Positions 10,769 to 20,072 of a stretch of DNA of 64,000 bases are shown here, in pieces. Position 1 is the first letter of the stretch; each line of letters begins with the position of its first letter. The stretch is from positions 186,001 to 250,000 of the forward strand of contig NZ_JAGIPH010000005.1 in NCBI RefSeq assembly GCF_017877135.1. Reading direction: 5' to 3'. Origin of the DNA: Neorhizobium galegae (GTDB lineage: Bacteria > Pseudomonadota > Alphaproteobacteria > Rhizobiales > Rhizobiaceae). Below the pieces are notes generated by a model. It worked only from the letters and a program-made list of their open reading frames with translations, ran no database searches and had not been told where the DNA came from. The position numbers and the translations under genes are program-made.

Positions 10769-11548
10769 TCAGACGCGGCGCTCGACCATCATCTTCTTGA
10801 TTTCGGCGATGGCCTTGGCGGGATTGAGACCCTTGGGGCAGGTCTGCGCACAGTTCATGATCGTGTGGCAGCGGTAGAGCCGGAAGGGATCTTCCAGGTT
10901 GTCGAGGCGCTCGCCCTTGGATTCGTCACGGCTGTCGATCAGCCAGCGATAGGCCTGCAGCAGAACGGCCGGACCGAGATAGCGGTCGCCATTCCACCAG
11001 TAGCTGGGACAGGAGGTGGAGCAGCAGGCGCACAGGATGCATTCGTAAAGCCCGTCGAGCTTCATGCGATCCTCGTGGCTCTGCTTCCATTCGGTCGCAG
11101 GCGGCGGAGAAACGGTCTTCAGCCAGGGCTCGATCGAGCGGTGCTGTGCGTAGAAATTGGTCAGATCCGGTACGAGATCCTTCACCACCGGCATATGCGG
11201 CAGCGGATAGACCTTCACGGTCCCCTTCACATCGTCCATGCCCTTGGTACAGGCGAGCGTATTGGCGCCGTCGATGTTCATGGCGCAGGAGCCGCAGATG
11301 CCTTCGCGACAGGAGCGGCGCAGCGTCAGCGTCGGGTCGATATTGTTCTTGATGTAAAGGAGGCCATCGAGAACCATCGGGCCGCAATTGTCGATATCGA
11401 TGTAATAGGTATCGATGCGCGGATTCTGACCATCATCCGGGTTCCAGCGATAGATGCGGAATTCACGGACATTGGCGGCACCGGCCGGCTTCGGCCAGAC
11501 CTTGCCTTCGGTCATCTTGGAGTTCTTCGGGAGAGCAAGTTCAACCAT
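10769..11548 (-). CDS. sdhB: Succinate dehydrogenase iron-sulfur subunit
   Basis: Electron-transfer subunit of complex II, 259 residues. The N-terminal plant-type ferredoxin domain binds [2Fe-2S] through Cys80, Cys85, Cys88 and Cys100 ([10 protein letters not shown]). The C-terminal domain holds the [4Fe-4S] and [3Fe-4S] ligands in [11 protein letters not shown] (170-180) and [19 protein letters not shown] carries the conserved tryptophan of the quinone site. The start overlaps the end of the upstream glycosyltransferase by 8 bp, so sdhB is not next to sdhA as it is in most bacteria. Confidence 0.97.
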   Translation of the reverse strand: MVELALPKNSKMTEGKVWPKPAGAANVREFRIYRWNPDDGQNPRIDTYYIDIDNCGPMVLDGLLYIKNNIDPTLTLRRSCREGICGSCAMNIDGANTLACTKGMDDVKGTVKVYPLPHMPVVKDLVPDLTNFYAQHRSIEPWLKTVSPPPATEWKQSHEDRMKLDGLYECILCACCSTSCPSYWWNGDRYLGPAVLLQAYRWLIDSRDESKGERLDNLEDPFRLYRCHTIMNCAQTCPKGLNPAKAIAEIKKMMVERRV

Positions 11549-12464
11549 TGCTGGACCTTCGATCCTCGGCGTCAGCCGCCGTTCTGTTACCTAGGTTATA
11601 AACATCCGGCGCCCATTGCGCCACGGTCGCATTCAAGAGTGCGTGAGGGCGACCATCGGCCGCCGCCCACAGAAGAGAAAAACGTTCCCTCGCCCGGCGC
11701 AGGGCAACGGCAAGACCACGCCCGAAAGGGGCCCGCCGCCGTGCGCGCTTCTGGGCCTTCGCCGTCGCAATCACGCTTTCGGCGCCCGATTGCATGACCG
11801 GCCAGGGCGACAGGTCGACGATCCTCAGGCCATGCCACGACGGCGCCCAGAGAAAATCATCGGCCGGAATACAGGCCTTCCCGATCCGCGCCAGCAGCCG
11901 TTCGGCTGCCCTTCGCGTCACGATATAGGCGGCCGCACCCGAGCAGGGTCTCAGCGACCGCACCAGTCTGTGCGCACCAAGCGCTGCCACCGGCAGAGCC
12001 TTTCGCCCGCCGGGGCGAAAAATGCCTTCGAGCTTGACGATATCGGCATCAAAACCGAGCGCCAGAAGGTCCTCCACCACGTGCGCGAAGCCGGGCTGCG
12101 GCTCGGCATCGTCTTCCAGCACAAGCGCAAGGTCGAAGTCGCTTGCAAGAAACTGCCGCCAGGCCATCACATGGCCCGCAAGGCACGCTTCCTCCGTCAA
12201 CATGAACAAGCGGTTGCGGTGTGCGTTCCATCCCACCGCATCCGGCGGAAATTCAAGCGTCGATCCGCGCACGGCAAGAACCGCCTCCGGCTCCTTGCGC
12301 GCATCGACCCCCACCACCCGGTGAAGCGGCCAGGGCAACGCGCCAAAGCCTTGTTCCATCTGCCGCCAGCGGTCCGGCGACCGGTCGAGATTGATCGCAA
12401 ACAGGCCAAGAGGCCTCCCCCCGGGGACGCTTTTCATCGCACCTTGAAGGGAGGTTGCCACCAT
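11541..12464 (-). CDS. Glycosyltransferase family 25 protein inserted in the sdh operon
   Basis: Family 25 (LPS-type) glycosyltransferase of 307 residues: [13 protein letters not shown] near the N-terminus, the acceptor-region segment [15 protein letters not shown], and the metal/nucleotide-sugar motif [15 protein letters not shown]. Relatives add sugars to lipopolysaccharide or other surface glycans. It starts 3 bp after the sdhA stop and overlaps sdhB by 8 bp, so it is translated from the sdh message. No good Shine-Dalgarno precedes the ATG at 12464; the in-frame ATG at 12437, with AAGG before it, is a plausible alternative. The acceptor is unknown. Confidence 0.85.
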   Translation of the reverse strand: MVATSLQGAMKSVPGGRPLGLFAINLDRSPDRWRQMEQGFGALPWPLHRVVGVDARKEPEAVLAVRGSTLEFPPDAVGWNAHRNRLFMLTEEACLAGHVMAWRQFLASDFDLALVLEDDAEPQPGFAHVVEDLLALGFDADIVKLEGIFRPGGRKALPVAALGAHRLVRSLRPCSGAAAYIVTRRAAERLLARIGKACIPADDFLWAPSWHGLRIVDLSPWPVMQSGAESVIATAKAQKRARRRAPFGRGLAVALRRARERFSLLWAAADGRPHALLNATVAQWAPDVYNLGNRTAADAEDRRSSNG

Positions 12465-12467
12465 GGA

Positions 12468-14309
12468 TCAGTACACGCGTGCCTTCGGCTCGATCTTTAC
12501 CGGATCGATGCCGTCTGCGATGAGGTCGGTGTGGACCGGACGGTAGTCCAGCTTGACGTCGCCGTTTTCGCTGACCCAGGCCAGCGAATGCTTGCGCCAG
12601 TTCACATCATCACGACCGGCAAACGCACCTTCGGTGTAATCCTCGCGCGCATGGCTGCCGCGGCTCTCCTTGCGGGCCTCGGCGCTGTAGACAGTGGTGA
12701 TGGCATTGGCCATCAGGTTCTGCAGCTCAAGCGTTTCGACGAGGTCGGAATTCCAGATCATCGAACGGTCGGTGACCTTGATGTCCTTCATTTCGCCCCA
12801 GATGGCCGACAGACGCTGGCAACCGCTTTCCAGCGATTCCTGCGTACGGAACACGGCCGCATCTTCCTGCATGGCGCGCTGCATCTTGTCGCGCAGCACA
12901 GCCGTCGGCGTCCCGCCGGAGGCGTGGCGAAGACCGTCGAAGCGATTCATGATCTTGTCGCAGGCAGCAATGTTGAGCGCCGGTACCGGCGAGGCACGGT
13001 CGATGACCTGGCCGGCGCGGATGGCGGCGGCACGACCGAAGACCACGAGGTCGATCAGCGAGTTGGAGCCGAGGCGGTTTGCGCCATGCACGGATGCGCA
13101 ACCGGCTTCGCCAACGGCCATCAGGCCGGGCAGCAGGCGTTCCGGGTTGTTGGCGTCGGCATTCAGCACTTCGCCCCAGTAGTTCGTCGGAATGCCGCCC
13201 ATGTTGTAGTGAACGGTCGGCAGGACCGGGATCGGCTCGCGGGTGACGTCCACGCCGGCAAAGATCTTGGCGCTTTCGGAAATGCCCGGAAGACGCTCAT
13301 GCAGCACGCCCGGATCGAGATGGTCGAGATGCAGGAAGATGTGGTCCTTGTTCTTGCCGACGCCGCGGCCTTCCCGGATTTCCATCGTCATGCAGCGCGA
13401 GACAACGTCACGCGAGGCCAGGTCTTTGGCCGACGGCGCATAGCGCTCCATGAAGCGCTCGCCTTCGGAATTGACCAGATAACCGCCTTCGCCACGCGCG
13501 CCTTCGGTAATCAGACAGCCGGAGCCGTAGATGCCGGTCGGGTGGAACTGCACGAATTCCATGTCCTGCAGCGGAAGCCCGGCACGCGCCACCATGCCGC
13601 CGCCGTCGCCGGTGCAGGTATGGGCAGAGGTTGCCGAGAAATAGGCGCGGCCGTAACCGCCGGTTGCCAGAACGACCATCTTTGCCGCAAAGCGATGGAT
13701 GGTGCCGTCATCGAGGTTCCATGCCACGACGCCCGTGCAGCGGCCGTCATCCGACATGATGAGGTCGAGCGCAAAATATTCGATGAAGAATTCGGCGTTG
13801 TTCTTCAGCGACTGGCCATAGAGCGTGTGCAGGATGGCGTGGCCGGTACGGTCAGCTGCAGCGCAGGTGCGCTGGACCGGCGGGCCGGCGCCAAAGTTCT
13901 GCATGTGGCCGCCGAAGGGCCGCTGGTAGATCTTGCCTTCCTCGTTGCGCGAAAAGGGCACGCCATAATGTTCCAGCTCATAGACCGCCTTGGGGGCTTC
14001 CATGACCATGTACTGCATGGCGTCCACGTCGCCCAGCCAGTCGGAGCCCTTCACGGTGTCGTAAAGATGCCACTGCCAGCTGTCCGGCGTTATGTTCTTC
14101 AGCGAGGCGGCAATGCCGCCCTGGGCTGCAACCGTGTGGCTGCGCGTCGGGAAAACCTTGGTGATGCAGGCCGTCTTGAAGCCCTGCTCGGCCATTCCGA
14201 GCGTTGCGCGAAGGCCCGCGCCGCCGGCACCCACCACGATAACGTCGTAGGAATGGTCGACATAGGTATAGGCCTTGCCGGTCTGCGCGATGGGTGTGAT
14301 CGATGCCAT
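12468..14309 (-). CDS. sdhA: Succinate dehydrogenase flavoprotein subunit
   Basis: FAD-bearing catalytic subunit of complex II, 613 residues. The Rossmann motif is [14 protein letters not shown] (23-36). The covalent flavin histidine is His58 in [11 protein letters not shown]. Further active-site motifs are QFHPTG and [14 protein letters not shown]. It lies 13 bp after sdhD in the order sdhC-sdhD-sdhA, with the glycosyltransferase gene directly downstream. Confidence 0.98.
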   Translation of the reverse strand: MASITPIAQTGKAYTYVDHSYDVIVVGAGGAGLRATLGMAEQGFKTACITKVFPTRSHTVAAQGGIAASLKNITPDSWQWHLYDTVKGSDWLGDVDAMQYMVMEAPKAVYELEHYGVPFSRNEEGKIYQRPFGGHMQNFGAGPPVQRTCAAADRTGHAILHTLYGQSLKNNAEFFIEYFALDLIMSDDGRCTGVVAWNLDDGTIHRFAAKMVVLATGGYGRAYFSATSAHTCTGDGGGMVARAGLPLQDMEFVQFHPTGIYGSGCLITEGARGEGGYLVNSEGERFMERYAPSAKDLASRDVVSRCMTMEIREGRGVGKNKDHIFLHLDHLDPGVLHERLPGISESAKIFAGVDVTREPIPVLPTVHYNMGGIPTNYWGEVLNADANNPERLLPGLMAVGEAGCASVHGANRLGSNSLIDLVVFGRAAAIRAGQVIDRASPVPALNIAACDKIMNRFDGLRHASGGTPTAVLRDKMQRAMQEDAAVFRTQESLESGCQRLSAIWGEMKDIKVTDRSMIWNSDLVETLELQNLMANAITTVYSAEARKESRGSHAREDYTEGAFAGRDDVNWRKHSLAWVSENGDVKLDYRPVHTDLIADGIDPVKIEPKARVY

Positions 14310-14322
14310 GACGGATTTAACC

Positions 14323-14697
14323 TCAGAATGCGATCTTCAAGGCGGCGAAAAGACAGAGCCCGCCGACCAGAAGCGAAAAAAACGAGTTGAGGATCAGGAG
14401 CGCCAGCTTCATCTTTTCAGAGTGAATATAGTCCTGAAGGATCTCTTCCATGCCAAGCCGCATGTGGACGATGCTGGCGATAATGGTCAGGGCATTGATC
14501 GTGGCGATGAAGGGGTTCGACAGCGCCGAGATCACGTCCGCATAGGGGCGGCCGGCATACATGACGAGGAAGCCGAGATAAAAAAGAAGGAGCGGAACCA
14601 GCGCCACAGACGTGGTGCGGACCTTCCAGAAGTGCTCCGTGCCGCTCTTTGCCGAACCAAGACCCCGAACCTTGCCGAGGGGAGTGCGCATATCCAT
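14323..14697 (-). CDS. sdhD: Succinate dehydrogenase hydrophobic membrane anchor
   Basis: Membrane anchor of complex II, 124 residues with three hydrophobic segments. The first helix is [19 protein letters not shown]; a His-containing segment [18 protein letters not shown] carries the conserved heme/quinone-side residues of SdhD; the last helix ends the protein. It lies between sdhC and sdhA, which supports the assignment for this fast-evolving subunit. Confidence 0.92.
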   Translation of the reverse strand: MDMRTPLGKVRGLGSAKSGTEHFWKVRTTSVALVPLLLFYLGFLVMYAGRPYADVISALSNPFIATINALTIIASIVHMRLGMEEILQDYIHSEKMKLALLILNSFFSLLVGGLCLFAALKIAF

Positions 14698-14708
14698 CTA
14701 CAATCTCC

Positions 14709-15101
14709 TCAGCGAATGATCAGCACGACGGCCCAGACAAGGACGGTCAGCACGACAGAGGCCACCAGATTGGCCTTGGCCAGCATCGTGGAGAATTCCT
14801 TCTCGAAGCCGTAGCCAAGATCCCACATGATATGGCGCAAGCCGCCGATCAGGTGGTGCAGCATGGCCCATGTGTAGCCGAACAGGATAACCTGCCCTAC
14901 GATGGAGCCGAAGAACCAGTTCACCTGGTTGAAATATTCTTCGCCAGACGCTGCTGCAATCAGCCAGGCCGCCACAAGCACCGTGCCGAAATACAGCGCA
15001 CCACCGGTAATGCGGTGCACGATCGACATGGCCATGGTGGGGACGAAACGATAAATTTGCAGATGCGGCGACAAGGGCCGATTCTTTGTCACATTCGCCA
15101 T
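14709..15101 (-). CDS. sdhC: Succinate dehydrogenase cytochrome b556 subunit
   Basis: Heme b-binding anchor of complex II, 130 residues with three transmembrane segments. NRPLSPHLQIYRF and SIVHRITGG are hallmark N-terminal motifs (the SxxHRxTG signature); MLHHLIGGLRHIMWD carries the heme-ligand histidine region. The ATG at 15101 has GAGG at 5-nt spacing; the ATG three bases upstream (15104) is too close to it. First gene of the sdh operon, with a 450-bp upstream region. Confidence 0.94.
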   Translation of the reverse strand: MANVTKNRPLSPHLQIYRFVPTMAMSIVHRITGGALYFGTVLVAAWLIAAASGEEYFNQVNWFFGSIVGQVILFGYTWAMLHHLIGGLRHIMWDLGYGFEKEFSTMLAKANLVASVVLTVLVWAVVLIIR

Positions 15102-15147
15102 CATATCCTCGCGGCGTTCGGGGCGCATTCACGCGGGCGCGCGTCCG

Positions 15148-15179
15148 GCAATGCACGATGCCGAAGAAATGTGCATTGC
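15148..15179 (-). promoter_or_regulatory. Perfect inverted repeat in the sdhC leader
   Basis: GCAATGCAC and GTGCATTGC form a perfect 9-bp inverted repeat with a 14-nt loop, 47 bp before the sdhC start. In RNA this would be a stable stem in the 5' untranslated region; in DNA it could be an operator. No T tract follows on either strand. Function is inferred from position only. Confidence 0.5.
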
Positions 15180-15309
15180 ATCATGGGGTGATTTAATCGT
15201 CGTGCGGCAAGACCACAAGCCAAATCAAGAAGGATTTTAAATTTAATCGATTGGGGCCGGCCAGATCACACGACGGTCGGGTGCATCATGACCCGCATTC
15301 GTCTGTACA

Positions 15310-15334
15310 GGTGAAATTATATCAGTTTTTCACC
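15310..15334 (-). promoter_or_regulatory. Candidate distal sdh promoter inside a dyad
   Basis: GGTGAAA and TTTCACC flank an AT-rich centre as a 7-bp inverted repeat. On the minus strand the centre contains GATATAATTT, a perfect TATAAT -10 hexamer. The -35 region at 17-bp spacing is poor. If used, the sdhC leader would be about 200 nt and include the 15148-15179 hairpin. Confidence 0.3.
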
Positions 15335-15552
15335 GTGTTAGCGCCCATTGGATACAGAATATGTTAATGTACGGTGAAGCTTATGACGGGATAACGGCTG
15401 CCAAAGAGGCACCGCCGCGCCCCGTATCGTCGTGCCATTGAGGAGTGCAGCGCAAAAAGGCAGCTGCTTGCGCCGAAAACGCAGCGTCAGCCTGCGATTC
15501 GCCAAGGCCGATCTGCCTATCCTTCAACAAGGCTGATGGCATTGGCCGCCAG

Positions 15553-16137
15553 TCAAACGAAGCGCCAGACGGTGGTCTTCTTCACGTCGCTGTCCTCCAG
15601 CGCCCGCGTCACCGGCACCTGGTAGGTGACGAGCGGGAAAAGCCGGTCCTTGGGAAGATAGCTGCGGCCGGGATCGCCGACGATGACCTGCTTGCCCTCC
15701 TCTGCCAGACGGCTGAACCAGGGGATGAGGGCTGCGGCAAAATCGCGATCGTAGAAGACATCGCCGGCGAGGATCACCTCGGCCGCGACAGGTCCGCCCA
15801 CCAGGTTCTCTTGCGTGAAGGCGATCGTCACGCCGTTTTCTTCAGCGTTGAGTTCGACGGCAGACGCCGTCCAAGGATCGATATCGGCGGCGAGGACGGA
15901 TTGGGCGCCGGCAAGACTTGCGGCAATTGCCACAAGCCCGGAGCCGGTTGCAAAATCCAGCACCGATTTGCGGGCAACCAGATGCGGATGATCAAGCACG
16001 TATCGCGCAACGCCCTGCCCGCCCGCCCAGGCAAAGGCCCAGAAGGGCGGCGGAAGCCCGATTGCCTCCAGGTCCTCCTCGGTCTTCAGCCAGAGGTCAT
16101 GCGCCTCGTCGGCCAGATGGAGACGGATTTCCGGCAC
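15553..16137 (-). CDS. METTL20/ETFB-type protein lysine methyltransferase
   Basis: Class I SAM-dependent methyltransferase of the METTL20 (ETF-beta lysine methyltransferase) family. An Agrobacterium homologue is reported to methylate ribosomal protein L7/L12 and ETF-beta. Motifs: PPPFWAFAWAGGQGVARY, the SAM-binding LDFATGSGLVAIAA, and the family post-I/post-II segment GDVFYDRDFA. From the GTG at 16137 it has 194 residues. The frame stays open and family-like for 23 more codons upstream (RAFILANT and more) up to the TAG of the EVE gene, with no ATG, GTG or TTG there. A CTG at 16197 with AGGGG six bases before it is the best candidate for the real start, giving 214 residues. Confidence 0.85.
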   Translation of the reverse strand: MPEIRLHLADEAHDLWLKTEEDLEAIGLPPPFWAFAWAGGQGVARYVLDHPHLVARKSVLDFATGSGLVAIAASLAGAQSVLAADIDPWTASAVELNAEENGVTIAFTQENLVGGPVAAEVILAGDVFYDRDFAAALIPWFSRLAEEGKQVIVGDPGRSYLPKDRLFPLVTYQVPVTRALEDSDVKKTTVWRFV

Positions 16138-16206
16138 ATGCGGCGGCGCTGTGACCAGCGTATTGGCAAGAATAAAGGCGCGCGGATCGGTTTTCAGGGA
16201 GGGCCC

Positions 16207-16650
16207 CTATTCCGACGGCGAGAGCGGAGGATTGTCGAGGCCGCCCATGCGGCAGACCTCGAAATATTCCTCGTCCGTCACCGGCTGCACGGACAGCCGC
16301 ATGGAGGTGACGAGCGCCATCTTTTCAAGCTTCGGATTGGCTTTGACATCCTTCAGCGAGACCGGCCTTGGCATGTCGCAGACAGCGCGGATATCGACGC
16401 AGTCCCAGCGCAGATCGCCTTCCGCCGTCGAATCCGGATGCGACAGCGCGCAGACTTCCGCGATGCCGACCACTTCCAGCCCCTCGTTGGAGTGGTAGAA
16501 AAAGCCCTTGTCGCCGATCTTCATGGCCCGCATGTTGTTGCGCGCCAGATAGTTGCGCACGCCGGTCCATTCCTCGCCGACCGCGCCCTTGGCCTTCTGC
16601 ATCTCCCAGGACCATTTGAACGGCTCGGATTTATAAAGCCAATATGCCAT
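16207..16650 (-). CDS. EVE domain-containing protein (thymocyte nuclear protein 1-like)
   Basis: Small protein of 147 residues made almost entirely of an EVE domain, a PUA-like fold thought to bind modified bases in DNA or RNA. The N-terminal YWLYKSEPFKWSW and the following EEWTGVRNYLARNNMRAMKIGDKGFFYHS are characteristic. It is in the same reading frame as the downstream methyltransferase, separated by a single TAG. It follows the YciI gene by 7 bp. Function is not established. Confidence 0.9.
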   Translation of the reverse strand: MAYWLYKSEPFKWSWEMQKAKGAVGEEWTGVRNYLARNNMRAMKIGDKGFFYHSNEGLEVVGIAEVCALSHPDSTAEGDLRWDCVDIRAVCDMPRPVSLKDVKANPKLEKMALVTSMRLSVQPVTDEEYFEVCRMGGLDNPPLSPSE

Positions 16651-16657
16651 GCGCGCC

Positions 16658-16954
16658 TCAAGCCTCCGGCTTGTTGAAGACCCAGTTGAAGGGTTTTACC
16701 TCGACGGACTGGAAGAGGCCGGCCTTGGCGTAAGGATCGGCATCGGCAATCGCCCGCGCGTCCTCGATGCTCTCTGCCTCAACGATGACAAGGCTGCCGT
16801 TCGGCTTGCCATCGCCATCCAGGAAGGGTCCTGCCATCTTGAGGATACCCTTGTCGTTCAAAGCATTCAGATGCTCCAGATGCGTTGGACGGGTGTCCAT
16901 GCGGACATTGAGGTGGCCGGGCTTGTCGGCGCAGACGAAGGCAAAAAGAGCCAT
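16658..16954 (-). CDS. YciI family protein
   Basis: Small 98-residue YciI-like protein with a ferredoxin-like alpha/beta fold. The conserved His/Asp-type pair lies in RPTHLEHLNAL and in DADPYAKAGLFQSVEVKPFNW, the latter being the typical C-terminal YciI signature. A few relatives take part in dehalogenation or lactone chemistry, but most are of unknown role. It lies between gpsA and the EVE gene. Confidence 0.9.
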   Translation of the reverse strand: MALFAFVCADKPGHLNVRMDTRPTHLEHLNALNDKGILKMAGPFLDGDGKPNGSLVIVEAESIEDARAIADADPYAKAGLFQSVEVKPFNWVFNKPEA

Positions 16955-16976
16955 GACATCAGTCTCCTGTCTCAGG

Positions 16977-17966
16977 TTATTCGGTGGTGATCGGGCGGGT
17001 CATCAGCTGTTCCATGGCGGTGCGGACGTCAAGCCGCCCTTCCATGATGGCTGCAACCGCTTGCGTAATCGGCAGTTCAACGCCATGGCGTCCGGAAAGG
17101 CTTGCTGCGATGCCGGCAGTATAGGCTCCTTCCACGAGCGACCCACCGGACATATCCGCCGGCGCACCCTGCCCGAGCGAAATACCGAAACGCAGGTTGC
17201 GCGATTGGTGACTTGTGGCCGTCAGCACCAGATCGCCAAGGCCCGACAGTCCGCGCACCGTATCGGCACCGCCCCCCATGGCAGCCACCAGCCGCGACAT
17301 TTCGGCAAGGCCGCGGGCGATGAGCGCGGCACGGGCGGATTCCCCGAGCCCCGCCCCTTCGACGACGCCGCAGGCAATCGCCAGCACGTTTTTGAGCGCC
17401 CCGCCGAGCTGCACGCCGATGCGGTCGCTCGAGGCATAGAGGCGGAAGGTGCGCCCCGAGATCGCATGCGCCAGCCGCTCGGCAAGCGTCATATCGTTCG
17501 CCGCAATAGACATGGCTGTGGGAAGCCCGCGGGCAATATCAGCGGCAAAACCGGGGCCGGAGAGGACTGCGACCGGATGATGCGGCAGTTCCTGTTCCAG
17601 AACGTCCGTGAGCAGGCGCCCGGAGGCGCGCTCGATGCCCTTGGCGCAGGTGACGATGACGGCTTCAGCGCTGAGATAGGGGCCGTAATGGCGCGCAGCA
17701 TCGGCATGGGCCTGCGAGGGCATGGCAAACAGCACAATGCTTGCCTTTTCCAGCGCATCGGGTTCTGCGGAAAACTGCAGCATGTCGGGAAGCGGAACGC
17801 CAGGAAGCGCCGCATCATGCACCCGGTCATTGCGCAAATCCGCCATCAACGCCGTGTCGCGGCCAATAAGGGTGACGTTCGCCTTGCCCTCCAGCGCCAT
17901 GACTGTCGCAAGCGCCGTGCCGAAGGCTCCGGCACCGATGACGACGATGTTTTCCCGTTCGCTCAT
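16977..17966 (-). CDS. gpsA: Glycerol-3-phosphate dehydrogenase (NAD(P)+)
   Basis: Reduces dihydroxyacetone phosphate to sn-glycerol 3-phosphate for phospholipid synthesis. The protein is 329 residues. The Rossmann motif is [12 protein letters not shown] near the N-terminus. Further motifs are [19 protein letters not shown], and [18 protein letters not shown] with the catalytic lysine. The start overlaps the tsaD stop by ATGA, a pairing seen widely in alphaproteobacteria. Confidence 0.97.
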   Translation of the reverse strand: MSERENIVVIGAGAFGTALATVMALEGKANVTLIGRDTALMADLRNDRVHDAALPGVPLPDMLQFSAEPDALEKASIVLFAMPSQAHADAARHYGPYLSAEAVIVTCAKGIERASGRLLTDVLEQELPHHPVAVLSGPGFAADIARGLPTAMSIAANDMTLAERLAHAISGRTFRLYASSDRIGVQLGGALKNVLAIACGVVEGAGLGESARAALIARGLAEMSRLVAAMGGGADTVRGLSGLGDLVLTATSHQSRNLRFGISLGQGAPADMSGGSLVEGAYTAGIAASLSGRHGVELPITQAVAAIMEGRLDVRTAMEQLMTRPITTE

Positions 17967-19057
17967 GCCTTGGCTCCTCGTTTTCCGGATCCGATGAGAG
18001 CTGCTGCTGCTGCATCCAGCGGCCAGCGGGACCGCGGGGCGGTGGAGATGGGATCGTCCGGCAGGCCGGCTGCCATGCGCTCCAGACCCGCCCAGGCAAT
18101 CATCGCCGCGTTATCCGTACAGAGCTGAAGGGGCGGCGCGATGAAGCGGAACCGGTTGGCGTCACACAGATCCTTGAGCGTCGCGCGGATCACCTGGTTT
18201 GCCGCAACCCCGCCGGCTACCACCAGCGCCGGTTCGGCAAGTGCCGGATAGCGCTCCCTGAAGCGGGCAAGGCCACGGCCGATGCGGTCTTTCAGCGTGC
18301 GCGAAATGGCATGCTGGAAGGAGGCGCAGATATCGGCGATATCCTGATCGGTGAGCGGCTGGATGGCGGTCGCCGCCTGGCGCACCGCCGTCTTCAGACC
18401 GGAAAAGGAGAAATCGAGACGTGCTTCGCCGACCAGCGGACGCGGCAGCGCAAATCGGTTCGGATCGCCGGCTTTGGCGGCCTTTTCGACCGCCGGACCG
18501 CCGGGATAAGGCAGTCCGAGCAGCTTTGCCGTTTTGTCGAAGGCCTCGCCCAGCGCATCGTCGATGGTCGTGCCGAAGCGCTCGTAGTCACCAATGCCCT
18601 TCACCAGCACCAGCTGCGTGTGGCCGCCGGAGACGAGCAGCATCAGGTAGGGGAAGGACAGCTTATCCGTCAGCCGCGCTGTCAGCGCATGGCCTTCCAG
18701 ATGGTTGATGGCGTACAGCGGCTTGCCTGCCGCACGCGCAATCGCCTTGCCGGTCATCAGGCCGACCAGAAGGCCGCCGATGAGGCCAGGGCCGGCGGTT
18801 GCGGCCACCGCATCGATATCCTGCAGGCCGACGCCGGCGCGGGTCAAGGCTTCCTCGATCAGGCCGTCAAGGGCTTCCACATGGGCGCGGGCGGCAATTT
18901 CCGGCACGACGCCGCCAAACGCGCTGTGTTCATCGAGCTGCGACAAAACGACGTCGGAGACGATCTCGCCCGTCCCATCGACATGGCGAACCACGATGGA
19001 TGCGGCGGTTTCATCGCAGCTGGTTTCGATGCCGAGAATGCGTAAGGCGCGGGTCAT
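17963..19057 (-). CDS. tsaD: tRNA N6-adenosine threonylcarbamoyltransferase
   Basis: Catalyses transfer of threonylcarbamoyl to A37 of ANN-decoding tRNAs (t6A), with TsaB and TsaE. The protein is 364 residues with an ASKHA fold. [12 protein letters not shown] is the classical N-terminal signature; the metal-binding histidines are in [26 protein letters not shown] and [13 protein letters not shown] are nucleotide-binding segments. It is divergent from hemC and translationally coupled to gpsA. The product is the substrate of MtaB, encoded at 58.3 kb. Confidence 0.97.
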   Translation of the reverse strand: MTRALRILGIETSCDETAASIVVRHVDGTGEIVSDVVLSQLDEHSAFGGVVPEIAARAHVEALDGLIEEALTRAGVGLQDIDAVAATAGPGLIGGLLVGLMTGKAIARAAGKPLYAINHLEGHALTARLTDKLSFPYLMLLVSGGHTQLVLVKGIGDYERFGTTIDDALGEAFDKTAKLLGLPYPGGPAVEKAAKAGDPNRFALPRPLVGEARLDFSFSGLKTAVRQAATAIQPLTDQDIADICASFQHAISRTLKDRIGRGLARFRERYPALAEPALVVAGGVAANQVIRATLKDLCDANRFRFIAPPLQLCTDNAAMIAWAGLERMAAGLPDDPISTAPRSRWPLDAAAAALIGSGKRGAKA

Positions 19058-19102
19058 GGTGACTGAAACGGTAGGGGCGAATTGCGATGCCGGTGAAAGC
19101 CG

Positions 19103-19123
19103 GTTACGAAGCTATCGCGTAAC
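19103..19123. promoter_or_regulatory. Inverted repeat in the tsaD-hemC divergent region
   Basis: The 81-bp region between divergent tsaD and hemC contains GTTACG and CGTAAC as a perfect 6-bp inverted repeat separated by 9 bp, 16 bp before the hemC ATG. It could be an operator shared by both genes or a weak stem in the hemC leader. Confidence 0.3.
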
Positions 19124-19138
19124 AATGGATGACGAGAG

Positions 19139-20068
19139 ATGCAAACAAAACCTTTCCGGATCGGCACGCGCGGCAGCCCGCTGGCGCTTGCCCAGGCTTC
19201 CGAAACGCGCGCCCGGCTGATGGCAGCGCACGACCTGCCGGAAGAGATGTTCGAGATCGTCGTCCTGTCGACCAAGGGCGACCGCATCACGGACCGGGCC
19301 CTGTCGGAGGTTGGCGGCAAGGGGCTGTTTACGGAAGAACTGGAGGCGCAGCTGCTGATCGGCGAGCTGGATTTTGCCGTGCACTCCTCCAAGGACATGC
19401 CGACGGCGCTTCCGGCCGGGCTTGAACTGTCGGCCTATCTGCCGCGCGAGGATTTTCGCGATGCCTTCATCGGCCGCACGGCGCCAAGCCTGATGGCGCT
19501 GCCGGACGGCGCCACCATCGGCTCTTCGTCGCTTCGACGGCAGGCGCTGATCCGCCGCCGCCGGCCGGATATTTCCGTCATCACCTTTCGCGGCCTCGTC
19601 GAAACCCGGCTGCGCAAGCTGGAAGAGGGACAGGTGGATGCAACGCTTCTGGCGCTTGCCGGCCTCAACCGGCTCTCCATGCCGGATGTGGCAACCGAAC
19701 TGATGGACCCAACCGATTTCCCGCCGGCACCGGCGCAAGGCGCGATCTGCATCGAAAGCCGCATTGGCGACCGCCGCGTGCTCGACCTGCTGGAACCGGT
19801 CAACCACCAGGCGACCTTCGATGCGGTCTCCTGCGAGCGTGCGTTCCTGGCAGCCCTTGACGGCTCCTGCCGCACGCCGATTGCCGGCTACGCGATCTGC
19901 GAGGGCGAGCATCTGAAATTTTCCGGCCTGATCCTCACACCGGACGGAAGCCGCGAACATGCGGTGGAAATGGAAGGGCTGCGCAGCGAAGCAGGAAAAC
20001 TCGGCGCCAAGGCCGGCACGCTTGTGCGCACCGCCGCCGGCCCCGATTTCTTTGCCGACTGGACCTGA
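19139..20068 (+). CDS. hemC: Hydroxymethylbilane synthase (porphobilinogen deaminase)
   Basis: Polymerises four porphobilinogen units into hydroxymethylbilane in heme synthesis. The protein is 309 residues. [14 protein letters not shown] is the N-terminal signature; the catalytic aspartate is Asp86 in [16 protein letters not shown] lies in the substrate-binding cleft; the dipyrromethane cofactor is attached to Cys244 in [12 protein letters not shown]. The ATG at 19139 follows GACGAGAG. It is followed 4 bp later by hemD. Confidence 0.97.
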   Translation: MQTKPFRIGTRGSPLALAQASETRARLMAAHDLPEEMFEIVVLSTKGDRITDRALSEVGGKGLFTEELEAQLLIGELDFAVHSSKDMPTALPAGLELSAYLPREDFRDAFIGRTAPSLMALPDGATIGSSSLRRQALIRRRRPDISVITFRGLVETRLRKLEEGQVDATLLALAGLNRLSMPDVATELMDPTDFPPAPAQGAICIESRIGDRRVLDLLEPVNHQATFDAVSCERAFLAALDGSCRTPIAGYAICEGEHLKFSGLILTPDGSREHAVEMEGLRSEAGKLGAKAGTLVRTAAGPDFFADWT

Positions 20069-20072
20069 CGCC

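Larger units (their letters stand above)
15102..15552. other. Upstream region of the sdh operon, no gene seen
   Basis: About 450 bp without a credible gene, between sdhC and the 3' end of the methyltransferase gene. It is AT-richer than its surroundings. It holds a 9-bp perfect inverted repeat near sdhC (15148-15179), an AT-rich block around 15230-15250, and a 7-bp dyad at 15310-15334 that contains a TATAAT on the minus strand. I see no intrinsic terminator for the methyltransferase gene. Confidence 0.6.

Noticed and set aside
11616..14390. A 924-codon open frame on the plus strand opposite sdhA and the glycosyltransferase gene
   Set aside because: Its composition is antisense-like and it runs over the clear sdhA motifs; no Shine-Dalgarno or domain is visible.
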